A stretch of DNA of 64,000 bases, taken from the NCBI GenBank assembly GCA_013361095.1, contig JAATWA010000001.1:372001-436000 (forward strand), in the 5' to 3' direction. This DNA is from Pseudanabaena biceps. GTDB taxonomy: Bacteria > Cyanobacteriota > Cyanobacteriia > Pseudanabaenales > Pseudanabaenaceae. The notes under the pieces are model-generated. The model saw nothing but the letters and a program-made list of their open reading frames with translations, searched no databases and was not told the origin of the DNA. A program made the translations under genes and the position numbers. Numbering within the stretch: the first letter of the stretch is position 1; each line of letters opens with the position of its first letter. This document shows, piece after piece, positions 44,688-54,206 of this stretch.

Positions 44688-44966
44688 CTATCTCTTGGCC
44701 TTTTTGTCGCTCTTAGCATGACCGCGGAAGGTGCGAGTAGGGGCAAACTCACCGAGTTTGTGTCCTACCATTTGCTCCGTGACATATACAGGAACGTGCT
44801 GTTTTCCGTTATGGCAGGCAATAGTATGCCCGATCATTTGAGGAAGAATGGTGGAAGCGCGTGACCATGTTTTGATAACTTGCTTTTCGCCTTTGGCGTT
44901 AAGCTTTTCAATTTTGGTCATTAAGTGATCGGCAACAAAAGGACCTTTTTTTAGCGATCGCGTCAT
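44688..44966 (-). CDS. rpsS: 30S ribosomal protein S19
   Basis: 92 aa. [20 protein letters not shown] at the start, [20 protein letters not shown] and [20 protein letters not shown] define S19 of the 30S head. Its first codons contain a HIP1 site. A hairpin (44997-45025) separates it from rplB. Confidence 0.98.
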   Translation of the reverse strand: MTRSLKKGPFVADHLMTKIEKLNAKGEKQVIKTWSRASTILPQMIGHTIACHNGKQHVPVYVTEQMVGHKLGEFAPTRTFRGHAKSDKKAKR

Positions 44967-44996
44967 AATTTTTTATTCTCTAAATTAAGTCTTTGC

Positions 44997-45025
44997 GCTA
45001 AGCGGCTGCGAAGCAGTCGCTTAGC
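44997..45025. repeat. Hairpin between rplB and rpsS
   Basis: GCTAAGCGGCTGC / GCAGTCGCTTAGC, 13-bp arms with one mismatch around GAA. It sits in the 66-base gap between rplB and rpsS; a G:U pair would keep the stem intact in RNA. Role unknown. Confidence 0.65.
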
Positions 45026-45032
45026 AAAAAAA

Positions 45033-45899
45033 TTAGGCGTTACGTCCGCCCTTACCGCGCTTCGAGGACTTGCGACGGCGACGAACAATAAGGGCATCAC
45101 TGAGTTTACCCTTCTTGCGAGTCTTATAACCCAAGGTTGGTTTACCCCAAGGTGTAACAGGGCCACTGCGTCCAACTGGAGCGCAACCTTCACCACCACC
45201 GTGTGGGTGATCGATAGGGTTCATCGCCATACCACGGACTTTAGGACGACGGTTCAACCAACGGCTACGACCTGCTTTACCAAGACTGGTGTTGCTGTGG
45301 TCGAGGTTGCCAACTTGTCCGATTGTGGCAAAACAATCTTTGCGAATCAAACGAACTTCGCTAGAAGGAAGCTTGAGGGTAACAAAATCACCATCCTTAG
45401 CCGCAATTTGAGCACCTGCACCAGCCGATCGCACAATTTGTCCGCCTTTACCAGGTACAAGTTCAACGTTGTGAACAGTTGTACCAAGGGGGATATTTGC
45501 CAAGGGCATGGCATTGCCGATTTCAAAAGGAACGTTGCTTGTGCCTGCTTGGATTTTGTTGCCAACCGCAATGCCCTTGGGAGCAAGGATGTATCTCTTT
45601 TCGCCATCTTCGTATTGCAGTAACGCAATGCGAGAGGTGCGGTTGGGATCGTACTCGATCGCAATTACTTCGGCGATAATGTCGCGCTTGTTGCGTTTGA
45701 AATCGATGATCCGATATAAGCGCTTGTGACCGCCGCCGCGTCTGCGGCTAGTGATAACACCACGGTTGTTGCGTCCTCTTTTACGATGGACATGGCTAGT
45801 TAGAGACTTTTCGGGTTCTGACTTAGTGATTTCCGAGAAGTCCGAGACAACAGTTTGTCTGGTACTTGCGGTATACGGTTTATATGCACGAACGCCCAT
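45033..45899 (-). CDS. rplB: 50S ribosomal protein L2
   Basis: 288 aa. [20 protein letters not shown] at the start, [20 protein letters not shown], and the peptidyl-transferase-proximal [16 protein letters not shown] with the conserved His, ending in a basic tail. L2 is needed for subunit joining and peptidyl transfer. Typical length for cyanobacteria. Confidence 0.98.
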   Translation of the reverse strand: MGVRAYKPYTASTRQTVVSDFSEITKSEPEKSLTSHVHRKRGRNNRGVITSRRRGGGHKRLYRIIDFKRNKRDIIAEVIAIEYDPNRTSRIALLQYEDGEKRYILAPKGIAVGNKIQAGTSNVPFEIGNAMPLANIPLGTTVHNVELVPGKGGQIVRSAGAGAQIAAKDGDFVTLKLPSSEVRLIRKDCFATIGQVGNLDHSNTSLGKAGRSRWLNRRPKVRGMAMNPIDHPHGGGEGCAPVGRSGPVTPWGKPTLGYKTRKKGKLSDALIVRRRRKSSKRGKGGRNA

Positions 45900-45950
45900 A
45901 ATTGTCTGGTTTTGTTAAAGAACAGTTCTCTGGTTTTTTTAAGCTAGTGC

Positions 45951-46265
45951 TTATACATCGGGGAACAAATCAATTTTGCTGCCTTCGGCGAGGGTGACGA
46001 TCGCTCTTTTGATTTGAGCGCGCTTGCCCGCAAACTTACCAATCCGACGTGCTTGGGCAGGCGGATTATGGGTATTTACTTTCTTGACTTTGACCGAGAA
46101 AAGACTCTCGATCGCAGCTTTGATTTCAGGCTTGGATGCATCATGAAAAACATCAAAGGTGTATTTGTTGTCTTCCAGTTGTCGGGTTGCCTTTTCGTTG
46201 AGCAGAGGGCGACGAATAATATCAGGCAAACGACGAGCATCGAATTCGGTTGGGATCTTAGCCAT
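45951..46265 (-). CDS. rplW: 50S ribosomal protein L23
   Basis: 104 aa. [60 protein letters not shown] match L23. It lies at the tunnel exit and docks signal recognition particle and trigger factor. Gene order rplD-rplW-rplB is standard. Confidence 0.96.
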   Translation of the reverse strand: MAKIPTEFDARRLPDIIRRPLLNEKATRQLEDNKYTFDVFHDASKPEIKAAIESLFSVKVKKVNTHNPPAQARRIGKFAGKRAQIKRAIVTLAEGSKIDLFPDV

Positions 46266-46293
46266 GGTGTTTCTTTCTTCTACTTAGATTCCG

Positions 46294-46968
46294 TTATTCT
46301 GCTTCTTCGACCGTGGTTACGATCTCGGTTGCCAACTTTGCATCGCCACCATAAACTTCATGAATTCTGGCGATCGCTGAGCGAGTTGCCACAATTTTTT
46401 CGGAATTCAGAATGTCGAACATATTGAGCTGGTCAGCTGCAATTAGTTGTAAATTTTGAATGTTGCGTGCGGATAGAACAATGTTTTCTTCTTTGCGATC
46501 GGTAATGATTAAAGTCTTCTTACCGACGGTCACACCCCAACGCTCAAGGGCTTGACATAGTTCTTTGGTTTTAGGCTGAGCCAAATTAGTGGCAAAATCT
46601 TCAACGATAATCAAATCAGCAGCGCGATCGATGAATGCGGTACGGAGAGCCAGACGACGCTCCTTACGATTCATCTTGGTTTCATAATCTCTAGGCTTAG
46701 GACCAAAGATGGCTCCACCACCACGGGTCAGAGGGGATCTTGTCGAACCTTGACGGGCGCGACCAGTACCTTTTTGTTTGAAAGGCTTACGACCACCACC
46801 ACGAACTTCAGCGCGGGTCTTGGTACTAGCAGTACCTTGGCGGGCATTCGCTAACTGTCTGACGAGGGCGCGGTGAACTAATCCTTTTGCGCTTGCTTCT
46901 TTGGCAACGCGCAAATCAAGGCTTACTTCGCCGACTTCATTCCCTGTCCAATCTATTACTGTAGGCAT
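46294..46968 (-). CDS. rplD: 50S ribosomal protein L4
   Basis: 224 aa. [20 protein letters not shown], the tunnel-loop [20 protein letters not shown] and [20 protein letters not shown] are invariant. The C-terminal half contains [20 protein letters not shown]. In E. coli L4 autoregulates the S10 operon through a leader; a comparable site upstream of rplC was not confirmed. Confidence 0.97.
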   Translation of the reverse strand: MPTVIDWTGNEVGEVSLDLRVAKEASAKGLVHRALVRQLANARQGTASTKTRAEVRGGGRKPFKQKGTGRARQGSTRSPLTRGGGAIFGPKPRDYETKMNRKERRLALRTAFIDRAADLIIVEDFATNLAQPKTKELCQALERWGVTVGKKTLIITDRKEENIVLSARNIQNLQLIAADQLNMFDILNSEKIVATRSAIARIHEVYGGDAKLATEIVTTVEEAE

Positions 46969-47009
46969 AACTTATATTCTCTCGATCTCACGAACAAACT
47001 ACTTAGTCC

Positions 47010-47651
47010 TTATTTCGCCTTGCCGATAATTACGGTCGGAATGACGTTAAGCAATGCGCCAGGCTTACCGGGGACTGCTCCTTTGATTAGCAACACATTG
47101 TTCGCTGCATCGACTTTGATTACAGTTAGCTTCTTCACGGTGATTTGCTTACCGCCAAGACGACCAGCCATACGCTTACCAGGATATACACGACCAGGGG
47201 TTGTACCTGCACCAGTCGAGCCAGGCTGTCTGTGGTTTTTAGAACCGTGAGACATCGGACCGCGACCAAAGTTGTGGCGCTTTTGATAACCAGAGAAACC
47301 TTTACCAATGCTTGTACCAATCACATCAACGATGTCTCCATCCTTGAATTGACTTACATCTAGAGTTTGTCCGATGGTGTAGTTGCTCACATCATCTAAA
47401 CGATATTCACATAGATGCTTTACAGGTTCAGAACCTGAAGCTTTCAAATGCCCTAACGCTGGTTTAGTGAGTAGTTTCTCGCGAGTCTTGCCATAACCAA
47501 CTTGAATAGCTTTGTAGCCTTCTTTGGTATCAGTCTTGACCTGAGTTACGGTGATAGGACCTGCTAGGACAACCGTTACAGGAACGGCATTGCCATCCGA
47601 ATCGAATACTTGGGTCATCCCAAGTTTTGTGCCGAGAATTCCGACAGTCAT
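47010..47651 (-). CDS. rplC: 50S ribosomal protein L3
   Basis: 213 aa. [20 protein letters not shown] at the start, [40 protein letters not shown] and [20 protein letters not shown] are L3 signatures. First gene of the operon here; rpsJ is not upstream, as is normal in cyanobacteria. Initiates 50S assembly with L24. Confidence 0.98.
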   Translation of the reverse strand: MTVGILGTKLGMTQVFDSDGNAVPVTVVLAGPITVTQVKTDTKEGYKAIQVGYGKTREKLLTKPALGHLKASGSEPVKHLCEYRLDDVSNYTIGQTLDVSQFKDGDIVDVIGTSIGKGFSGYQKRHNFGRGPMSHGSKNHRQPGSTGAGTTPGRVYPGKRMAGRLGGKQITVKKLTVIKVDAANNVLLIKGAVPGKPGALLNVIPTVIIGKAK

Positions 47652-48222
47652 TAAAATTTAGCTCCGCTTGCTTGTGGCTGCAAATGAAATGTTTTTTCTT
47701 GCAGATTTTTGACAGGCTCAAAAGAGATCGGTTTCGATCTTGCAGTAAGGGTATTGCTTTTGAAGGCTTTGTGACGGACTTCGAGACGACTTACGGAAGA
47801 TGTCTAGACTAACTACTAGACGTGAGAAACACAATCTCTTGGGTTGGTTGTTACAGGCTCTAAAAATATTTATATATTCCTAGAGGCGCTATACCAATTC
47901 GTAACTCAGACTTGAGGGAATAAACTATTGCTTGTTTCCTTAGTTTCTGTTTTTAGCCACGGTGATCAACTATAAACCTATACAAGATGTTTTGTCTATA
48001 GTTTTTTAAGAATATTTGAGAAAGTTAGAAAATGAGGCTTGATGCAGTCGCTTGTGGCGATCGCAAGGGAGCAAGATTTTTCACTTAGGCTGAATATTAA
48101 AAATCATCTAGTTATATAGAGCAGGGTAAGAATGGCTAGACTACAATAAGAATGAGCTTCGGAGATCTTTCGTAAATGACATTTATGCAAATATTCTCAA
48201 ACATTCAAAATAGGAACCAAGA
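47652..48222. promoter_or_regulatory. Divergent intergenic region between the ribosomal operon and the phytochrome gene
   Basis: 571 bases with no gene. It must contain the promoters of both the rplC operon (minus) and the phytochrome kinase (plus). On the rplC side there is a hairpin AGATCG-GTTT-CGATCT (47725-47740), 74 bases before the rplC start, which could be part of a ribosomal-protein leader; this is a suggestion only. I could not place -10/-35 elements with confidence. Confidence 0.4.
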
Positions 48223-51006
48223 ATGGAAACAGTGATATCTACAAATTGTTCTGAGGGGGCTGAATTGAATGGTGAGAAAAACTGCGATCGCGAACTCATT
48301 CACCTGTTAGGTCATATTCAATCTCATGGAATTTTGATTTCTATTAAGGAAGTTGACCTAGAAATCTTGCAGATTAGTGAAAACACAATTGACTTTTTTG
48401 ATGTTCCTGCGAGTTCATTTATTAATCAACCTTTAAGCACTCTGTTTCCACAATCACAGATTGATATTCTCGCGTCTTTTCTTCCGCACAAGGATTTAGA
48501 AATATTTAATCCAACTAAACTGACTGTGCAGATTCAGGAAAAGATGTATTCGTTTCAAGGGATAGTCTATCGCTCTAATGGACTTCTAGTTTTAGAATTA
48601 GAACCATTATCTGTGGATACAGATTCTCATCTAGGCTTTTATCAGCTTGCAAAATCTGCGGCTATGAACATCAGAAAAGCGGAGAGTTTTGCGGAAATGT
48701 CCAGTTTACTGGCTCAGGAAGTTCGTAAAATCACTAAGCTTGATCGCGTTATGATTTATCGATTCGAGCAAGATGATAGTGGTGTTGTCATCGCTGAGTC
48801 TAAGGATGAGGATGCGGCATCGTTTCTAGGACTACATTTTCCTGCGGCAGATGTTCCTGTGCTTGCGAGAGAGCTTTACTATAAAAATTGGCTGCGCCAT
48901 ATTGTTGATGTTAATTCTCAGCCCGTTCCCATCATTCCGAATAATAATCCTCTAACTCAAAAGCCCATCGATCTTAGTTTCAGTACTTTAAGAAGTGTTT
49001 CGCCAGTTCATATCAAGTATTTACAAAAGATGGGAGTTGCCGCTTCTTTTAGTATTTCTTTAATTAATGATGGCAAGTTGTGGGGTTTGATTGCTTGTCA
49101 TCATCTTTCTCCTCAATATATTGATTATGAAATCAGAAAAGCTTGCGAGTTTTTGGGGCAAATCATGTCTATTGAGATTGTTCACAGACATGAGCAAGAG
49201 CTTAAAAAGGCTCAAGAGAAAGTCAAGATCGTTCAAGCTAAATTAAAACGCAACATTCTCGAGTCCAATCAATCAATCAACGATACATTTTTCCAAGATG
49301 CAGAGAGTCTGCTGGATTTGGTTAATGCTCAAGGTGTGGTTATTTCTCTGGGCGATCGCATTTCTGAGATTGGTCAATGCCCGCCTTCTGTATTCATTAG
49401 CCCATTAATCTTATGGCTAAAGAATAAATCTCAAGATGTTTTTCATACAAACTGTTTGAGTCAGACATACTCTGAAGCGATCGCTATTAAAGATATCGCC
49501 AGTGGCATATTAGCTATTTCTATTTCGCTAAATCATGTCTCTTATCATATTATTTGGTTTCGCAGTGAGGTGATCCAAACTGTTAACTGGGCTGGAGATC
49601 CCAGTAAATTAGGGCTTAATTTTGAACTTGGTCGTGATCTCGATCTATCTGCACAGCGATCGTTTGAACTATGGAAAGAATTAGTTAACTCTAAATCTTT
49701 ACCTTGGGATGAAGTCGAAATTCAAGCGGCTCAGGAACTACGAAGTACTTTCATGTTGGCGGCTCTGGAGTTTTCACAACAAACTCTAAAGCAAGAAGCT
49801 GAACGCTCTGAGGTTGCCAATAAGGCGAAAAGTGCTTTTTTAGCGAGGATGAGTCATGAATTGAGAACTCCTTTAAATGCGATTTTAGGATGTACTCAAT
49901 TAATGTCTTTTGAGAAATCGATAACGGGTAGTTTTGGAGAATACATAGACATTATTAGCTATAGTAGCGAACATCTACTCAACTTAATTGACGATATTTT
50001 AGAAGTTTCTAAAATCGAAGCTGGCAAAATTTTCCTTGAAGAGAAGGAATTCGATCTGCACATAATGTTGAATCATCTTCAGGAAATGATGCAAATTAGG
50101 GCTAAGGCCAAAAAATTACAGTTGTTTTTTGCGATTCATCCCAGCGCACCTCAATATATCAAGTGTGACGAGCGCAAACTTCGTCAGATACTACTAAATC
50201 TGCTGGGTAATGCCATCAAGTTTACTGTCAAGGGCTATATTTTTTGCCGTGTTTCACTAGGGATAGCAAGTCTAAACTCGTCAAAAGTTATCATTCATTT
50301 TGAGATAGAAGATACAGGGCAAGGTATTGCTCCAGAAGAAATCGGTAACTTATTTGAGGCTTTTGTGCAGACTGCTTCAGGAAAAGAGTCTCAGACTGGC
50401 ACGGGCTTGGGTTTAGTCATTAGTCAGCAGTTCGCACAGTTTATGGGTGGATTTATCACCGCCAGTAGCAATTTAGATAAGGGTTCGCTTTTTCAATTTG
50501 ATATTGAAGTGGAGCAGTTATCGAGCTTACCTAATGAAAAAGTCTCTGTAAGTGAGGAAGTTGATAGTCCGCAAAACGCGATCGCAGAAACAGAAAATGA
50601 GCAGGTTACTCCTATTATTAAGCCTAGTTCTGAATCTTTGCGAATTCTGTTAGTAGAAGATAATTCATTTAATCAGATGATTGCTTTACGTTTTTTAGAA
50701 AAACTTGGCTATCAAGCGGATTGCGCTACGAATGGATTAGAGGTACTGCAAGCATTAGAGCATAAATTCTATGATTTGATTTTGATGGATATTCAGATGC
50801 CTGTAATGGATGGATTAGAAGCATCTCGTCAAATTCGACTACTTGAAAAAGCTACATCTTCAAGAAAAAAAGTTAAAATTGTGGCGATGACAGCAAATGT
50901 AATGTCAGATGATCGGGAGAAATGCATTTTAGCGGGAATGGATGATTTTATTAGTAAACCTGTGCGGGTAGATGATCTTGCTTTACTTTTGAGCCAACAT
51001 AGTTGA
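48223..51006 (+). CDS. Phytochrome-type hybrid histidine kinase with response-regulator domain
   Basis: 927 aa: PAS (about 16-130), GAF (150-310), PHY (330-510), HisKA with MSHELRTPLNAILG (phospho-acceptor His545), HATPase with LLGNAIKFTVKG and TGTGLGLVISQQF, and a C-terminal receiver with LILMDIQMPVMDG (Asp856). The GAF cysteine that binds bilin in Cph1-type phytochromes is replaced: RSVSPVHIKYL has Val262 before His263. Cys21 in KNCDRELIHLLGHIQSHG occupies the biliverdin-binding position of bacteriophytochromes. GAF Asp210 (PAADVP) is present, but the PHY tongue PRxSF motif is AQRSF (Ala477, Gln478). A red/far-red sensor signalling by phosphorelay is likely. No output regulator or heme oxygenase is adjacent. 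Confidence 0.88.
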   Translation: METVISTNCSEGAELNGEKNCDRELIHLLGHIQSHGILISIKEVDLEILQISENTIDFFDVPASSFINQPLSTLFPQSQIDILASFLPHKDLEIFNPTKLTVQIQEKMYSFQGIVYRSNGLLVLELEPLSVDTDSHLGFYQLAKSAAMNIRKAESFAEMSSLLAQEVRKITKLDRVMIYRFEQDDSGVVIAESKDEDAASFLGLHFPAADVPVLARELYYKNWLRHIVDVNSQPVPIIPNNNPLTQKPIDLSFSTLRSVSPVHIKYLQKMGVAASFSISLINDGKLWGLIACHHLSPQYIDYEIRKACEFLGQIMSIEIVHRHEQELKKAQEKVKIVQAKLKRNILESNQSINDTFFQDAESLLDLVNAQGVVISLGDRISEIGQCPPSVFISPLILWLKNKSQDVFHTNCLSQTYSEAIAIKDIASGILAISISLNHVSYHIIWFRSEVIQTVNWAGDPSKLGLNFELGRDLDLSAQRSFELWKELVNSKSLPWDEVEIQAAQELRSTFMLAALEFSQQTLKQEAERSEVANKAKSAFLARMSHELRTPLNAILGCTQLMSFEKSITGSFGEYIDIISYSSEHLLNLIDDILEVSKIEAGKIFLEEKEFDLHIMLNHLQEMMQIRAKAKKLQLFFAIHPSAPQYIKCDERKLRQILLNLLGNAIKFTVKGYIFCRVSLGIASLNSSKVIIHFEIEDTGQGIAPEEIGNLFEAFVQTASGKESQTGTGLGLVISQQFAQFMGGFITASSNLDKGSLFQFDIEVEQLSSLPNEKVSVSEEVDSPQNAIAETENEQVTPIIKPSSESLRILLVEDNSFNQMIALRFLEKLGYQADCATNGLEVLQALEHKFYDLILMDIQMPVMDGLEASRQIRLLEKATSSRKKVKIVAMTANVMSDDREKCILAGMDDFISKPVRVDDLALLLSQHS

Positions 51007-51141
51007 TCGCTAGTTATGAGGTATCAGAAAGGCAGGGGAGTGCTGCTGATGCAGAATCATGATGCTCTAATCGATCGCCTAATTTTCTATCTCAAAATTT
51101 AAACAGGCGATCGCTTTGTTGTTTTTGCGAGGGGAGCCTCA

Positions 51142-51429
51142 TCATAGGGCAGTAGCTTGTAAGCGCAAACCAAGCGCTTGTATAACTTTTACAACAGTGG
51201 CGAATTCTGGATTACCGTCGATTGATAAGGATTTATAGAGGCTTTCACGTCCTAATCCTGTTTCACGCGCAATATTTGTCATTCCCTTAGATCGGGCAAT
51301 ATCGCCTAGTGCTGCTATCACTAGATTAGGATCGCCGTCTTCAAAAGCAGCTTCAAGATAAGCAGCCATATCTTCTTTCGTTTCCAGATGCTCTGCTGCA
51401 TCCCAGAGTGAAGTTGTAACTTTGTTCAT
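51142..51429 (-). CDS. HI1420-type XRE antitoxin of an addiction module
   Basis: 95 aa. TSLWDAAEHLETKEDMAAYL at the start, LVIAALGDIARSKGMTNIAR, and ETGLGRESLYKSLSIDGNPE forming the helix-turn-helix, ending VVKVIQALGLRLQ. This matches the downstream antidote of the RelE-like killer / XRE antidote modules. It should bind and neutralise the killer protein and repress the operon. The toxin gene lies immediately upstream and is frameshifted near its end. Confidence 0.88.
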   Translation of the reverse strand: MNKVTTSLWDAAEHLETKEDMAAYLEAAFEDGDPNLVIAALGDIARSKGMTNIARETGLGRESLYKSLSIDGNPEFATVVKVIQALGLRLQATAL

Positions 51430-51715
51430 AGAGAGCTCCTATAGTTCTTGGGCTAAATCTAAGGCTATTTTGGGTACGTTTGTCTCCACCTGCAAGCAAG
51501 ACTATCAATGTATTTTCTCTTTGTATGAAATACACTCGATATCCTGCACCATAATCAATACGCAGTTCTGCTACACCTTTTCCTACGGGCTTTACATCTC
51601 CAGAATTGCCCATAGACAAACGCCTAATCCGAATGTCTATCCGCGCTCTAGCTTGCCGATCGCGCAGTGATTTAAACCACCGATAATAGATTTCAGTCTC
51701 GCGAATTTCAATCAT
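51353..51715 (-). pseudogene. RelE/ParE-superfamily addiction-module killer gene with a C-terminal frameshift
   Basis: The first 84 or so residues are normal for the family: IYYRWFKSLRDRQARARIDI, RIRRLSMGNSGDVKPVGKGV, LRIDYGAGYRVYFIQRENTL, IVLLAGGDKRTQ. Then the frame shifts: the open frame continues NSLRFSPRTIGALYE and runs 77 bases into the antitoxin gene, while the other frame holds the expected family ending KIALDLAQEL and TAG at 51439-51441, 9 bases before the antitoxin ATG. The lesion is near 51466-51475, at CCCAAAATA. The normal product would be about 95-100 aa. The toxin is probably altered or inactive; a sequencing error is the alternative. Confidence 0.75.
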
Positions 51716-51860
51716 ACCTCAAGTGTATCTTATGAGATACAGAAAAACAGCGATCTCCTAATTCTCTATCCAAAATCAAAACAGGCGATCGCTTTGTGGT
51801 TTTTGTGGATGATGTCAATTACTCCAGAAACATTAAACAACACAGCCTGTTACCTTGACT

Positions 51861-51958
51861 TACACCCTTCCTAGTGAAAAATTAGACGTTGCGGCGCTTT
51901 ACGCCGCAACGTCTAATCCTTGGGGTTTAATGTCTATTTTTAGACTGGGAAGGGAGTA
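51861..51958. mobile_element. Variable-stem palindrome element, copy G, with 15-bp terminal inverted repeats
   Basis: Ends TACACCCTTCCTAGT (51861-51875) and ACTGGGAAGGGAGTA (51944-51958) are inverted repeats with two mismatches. Inside lies a palindrome, ATTAGACGTTGCGGCG / CGCCGCAACGTCTAAT (51881-51917), centre CTTTA, then GGGGTTTAATGTC. The end motif CTGGGAAGGGAGTAT recurs right of the palindrome at 57307-57359, linking the two copies. No coding capacity. Confidence 0.75.
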
Positions 51959-51983
51959 TTTACATTTCCTTGACTAAAATACG

Positions 51984-53255
51984 TCAAAATAATTTTGTTT
52001 GTTCTCCTTCAGGAAGAGTTATTCCCCATCTAAGATAGTAAGCAAAAAAGGGATCGGAAATATAAAGATAAGAACCATCCCAATCAACAACTGGCTCACC
52101 ATCAATTTCACCTCTAGCAATCTCAGACATCTTTTCCAATATTCGCGTTACCTCATGAGACTGTGGTATTTCATCTTTTAATACTGTTCGTAAACCTGAA
52201 CGTATATCCTCATAAGATAGTCTTGTTTGTGGACCAGTCGAAGCAATAGCGAATAGAATAGCAACGTATATATCGCACGTTTCATCATTGACTAGTGTCC
52301 TTCTAATACGGTCAGTCCGTTGTCGAGGACCTATTGCTAGACGCTCAAAAGCCAATTTTGAGGTGTCAGATGCCATATTTCTTAAGAAAGTCTGCCAATC
52401 CTCAGGCTCTTGCAATTTGAGAACCTTTGTCTGAGTTTCGCGCACACCGTTTGCTCTACATAAAGCTGCACAGAAGTCTTGCATTAAATGAGGACTCTCA
52501 AATGCTTCTCTAGTCATTTTTTTGATAAGTGAAGAATCACAATGTACGTTTAGTGCGTTGAAACCAAGTTCTGCAATTCTTTCTAATTCACTTGTTTGCC
52601 AAGCGGGTATTTGTAGTTGCTTTACTCGTCCAGTCATTTCTTTCTCAACACGCATAACATCAAACGCTCTATGCGGCACTGTGATTAGAATAATTGGTAG
52701 ACCTTCAAAAATAGGATCTTTAAGACTTCGTACAATTGATTGCTGTACGGACTTATCTATGTAGTGAAAATCGTCTACAACTAGAGGAAGCATATGACTC
52801 ATTAGTTGGTTGATAGCTGATAAAGCAGAAGGAATTGTACGACCTAAAGTTTGACTGCTCCCATGCTGTTCACTCTCATTAAACTGAGATTTGAGATCTC
52901 CTCCCATTCCAAGTGGCTTGATACTGGCAGTCATCTCACGTCCTGATACAGTATTTTCATTGTTGCTTGTCGTCTCACTGAGCGAGGTATAGCCTCCTGT
53001 CTTTTCTAAGACCATTTCCCAAAAACTGTTCAAATCAATTACTTGACCGCCAGAAATCCAGAAACTATCGCGTTTTGGGATGGTTTTGCGAACTAGGACT
53101 GTCTTACCAGATTTAGTTGAGCCAGATATTGATAGGAGCTTATATCGAGCATCAAGATAATCTTCCATCGTAGATTCAAGCTGATATTCATCACGGGCAA
53201 TATAAGTTATGCTAGGGAACCCTCCAGCCACGAAAACATCACTTAATTTCACCAT
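51984..53255 (-). CDS. AAA/STAND-like P-loop ATPase of unknown role
   Basis: 423 aa. Walker A LSISGSTKSGKTVLVRK (about residues 41-57), Walker B HMLPLVVDDFHYIDKS (about 155-170), then LPIILITVPHRAFDVMR as a sensor-like strand, followed by helical regions and a C-terminal winged-helix-like part ending ISDPFFAYYLRWGI. It resembles single-protein ATPases found in bacterial accessory regions, some in defence, but no effector domain (nuclease, TIR, protease) is visible. It stands alone, with 339 bases upstream before the next gene. Function unknown. Confidence 0.7.
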   Translation of the reverse strand: MVKLSDVFVAGGFPSITYIARDEYQLESTMEDYLDARYKLLSISGSTKSGKTVLVRKTIPKRDSFWISGGQVIDLNSFWEMVLEKTGGYTSLSETTSNNENTVSGREMTASIKPLGMGGDLKSQFNESEQHGSSQTLGRTIPSALSAINQLMSHMLPLVVDDFHYIDKSVQQSIVRSLKDPIFEGLPIILITVPHRAFDVMRVEKEMTGRVKQLQIPAWQTSELERIAELGFNALNVHCDSSLIKKMTREAFESPHLMQDFCAALCRANGVRETQTKVLKLQEPEDWQTFLRNMASDTSKLAFERLAIGPRQRTDRIRRTLVNDETCDIYVAILFAIASTGPQTRLSYEDIRSGLRTVLKDEIPQSHEVTRILEKMSEIARGEIDGEPVVDWDGSYLYISDPFFAYYLRWGITLPEGEQTKLF

Positions 53256-53492
53256 GGCGTAGTTCTCCTTAAATACTGATAAGCTAAATTATCATCAAAG
53301 ATTATAAAAGTTTTTCGAATGCAATCTAGACTTATTCGAATAGTTAAATATTCGTCTAAACATATCCGCTTCAAGAGATTACCACTGGTTGCTAAGGACT
53401 GCTATTTTCAAACAACATAAGTTCAGGATAATCTCAAACAATTAAAATATAATTTGAAATTGTCCCGAACTAAATTTTAGTTATCTTTATTC
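53256..53492. other. Intergenic stretch upstream of the AAA ATPase gene
   Basis: AT-rich, no gene. An inverted pair TATTCGAATAG-like (TTATTCGAATAGTTAAATATTC around 53331-53352) could be an operator for the ATPase gene. The right edge joins the truncated mrp copy. Confidence 0.4.
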
Positions 53493-53584
53493 TTGGACTT
53501 TAGTCGCGATCGCCTTGGCAATCTCCCTTAAAGCCTTAGCCGAGGCAGACTCAGGATGACCTAACACAATTGGTACACCGCGAT
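53493..53584 (-). pseudogene. Duplicated 3' fragment of mrp
   Basis: 92 bases match 54790-54881, the 3' end of the intact mrp gene, at 88 of 92 positions. It still reads RGVPIVLGHPESASAKALRE then IAKAIATKVQE and a stop (the intact gene ends KVQNS). All four differences are third-position or otherwise synonymous. The two copies are direct repeats that bracket the PIN / nuclease-like gene pair. Confidence 0.9.
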
Positions 53585-53594
53585 GATCGCATTG

Positions 53595-54206
53595 TTACTG
53601 ATTAGTGAGATTTGAGATATATTCGAGACCGCTATCAAACCTAAACAACATCTTGCAGTTGCTTGCATTCAGCATTGCCTCAATATCAGGATCATCAAAG
53701 TCACGGCTATTACGGTTTAGAAAACAGCTATTTTCAGAATGATAAGACCGCAGATGGGCAACTACAGACGCATAAACAACTGAATCTTGATACCCCAATC
53801 TGTAAGTTCTCCTGCTACTCTCAGCCGCCGCAATCACAGATGCATCAAGCTGGATAATCTCAGCAACTGACAATATTCTTCTCAGTGCCGAATCTAACCT
53901 ACTTTCGTCCTCCTCTGAGCTTCTGACCAGCAAAGCAGTAATACCTTGCGAAGCTGTAACCTCTTCTCGATATGAACCTGATCGCGAAATCTGTCTTAAC
54001 TCTTGAGAAATTTTAGAAGCTAATTCCTTTCGAGTCTTGGCTTTACGGACTAGCGCCTCAAAACATTCCCCAATACTGAACGATGGGATAATCAGCTTGG
54101 CTTTTCCGCTTTCACATAGCGAAAGTATTGATTCACAACTATCAACTTGTTCCTGCGAAAAAGCCATCTCAAGAATAAAGTTGGTCTCAACGGACACAAA
54201 GATCAT
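53595..54206 (-). CDS. PIN-like domain protein
   Basis: 203 aa. The start MIFVSVETNFILEMAF resembles the first PIN strand with its acidic residue, ECFEALVRKAKTRKELASKI follows, and YQDSVVYASVVAHLRS then SCFLNRNSRDFDDPDIEAML carry the later PIN acidic residues. PIN domains are metal-dependent RNases. It overlaps the upstream nuclease-like gene by 4 bases (ATGA), so the two form a unit. Toxin-like or defence-like function is inference from fold and context. Confidence 0.65.
   Translation of the reverse strand: MIFVSVETNFILEMAFSQEQVDSCESILSLCESGKAKLIIPSFSIGECFEALVRKAKTRKELASKISQELRQISRSGSYREEVTASQGITALLVRSSEEDESRLDSALRRILSVAEIIQLDASVIAAAESSRRTYRLGYQDSVVYASVVAHLRSYHSENSCFLNRNSRDFDDPDIEAMLNASNCKMLFRFDSGLEYISNLTNQ

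Noticed and set aside
48223..51006. Ethylene-receptor or plain GAF sensor annotation
   Set aside because: The full PAS-GAF-PHY order and the motifs around Cys21, Asp210 and His263 indicate a phytochrome.
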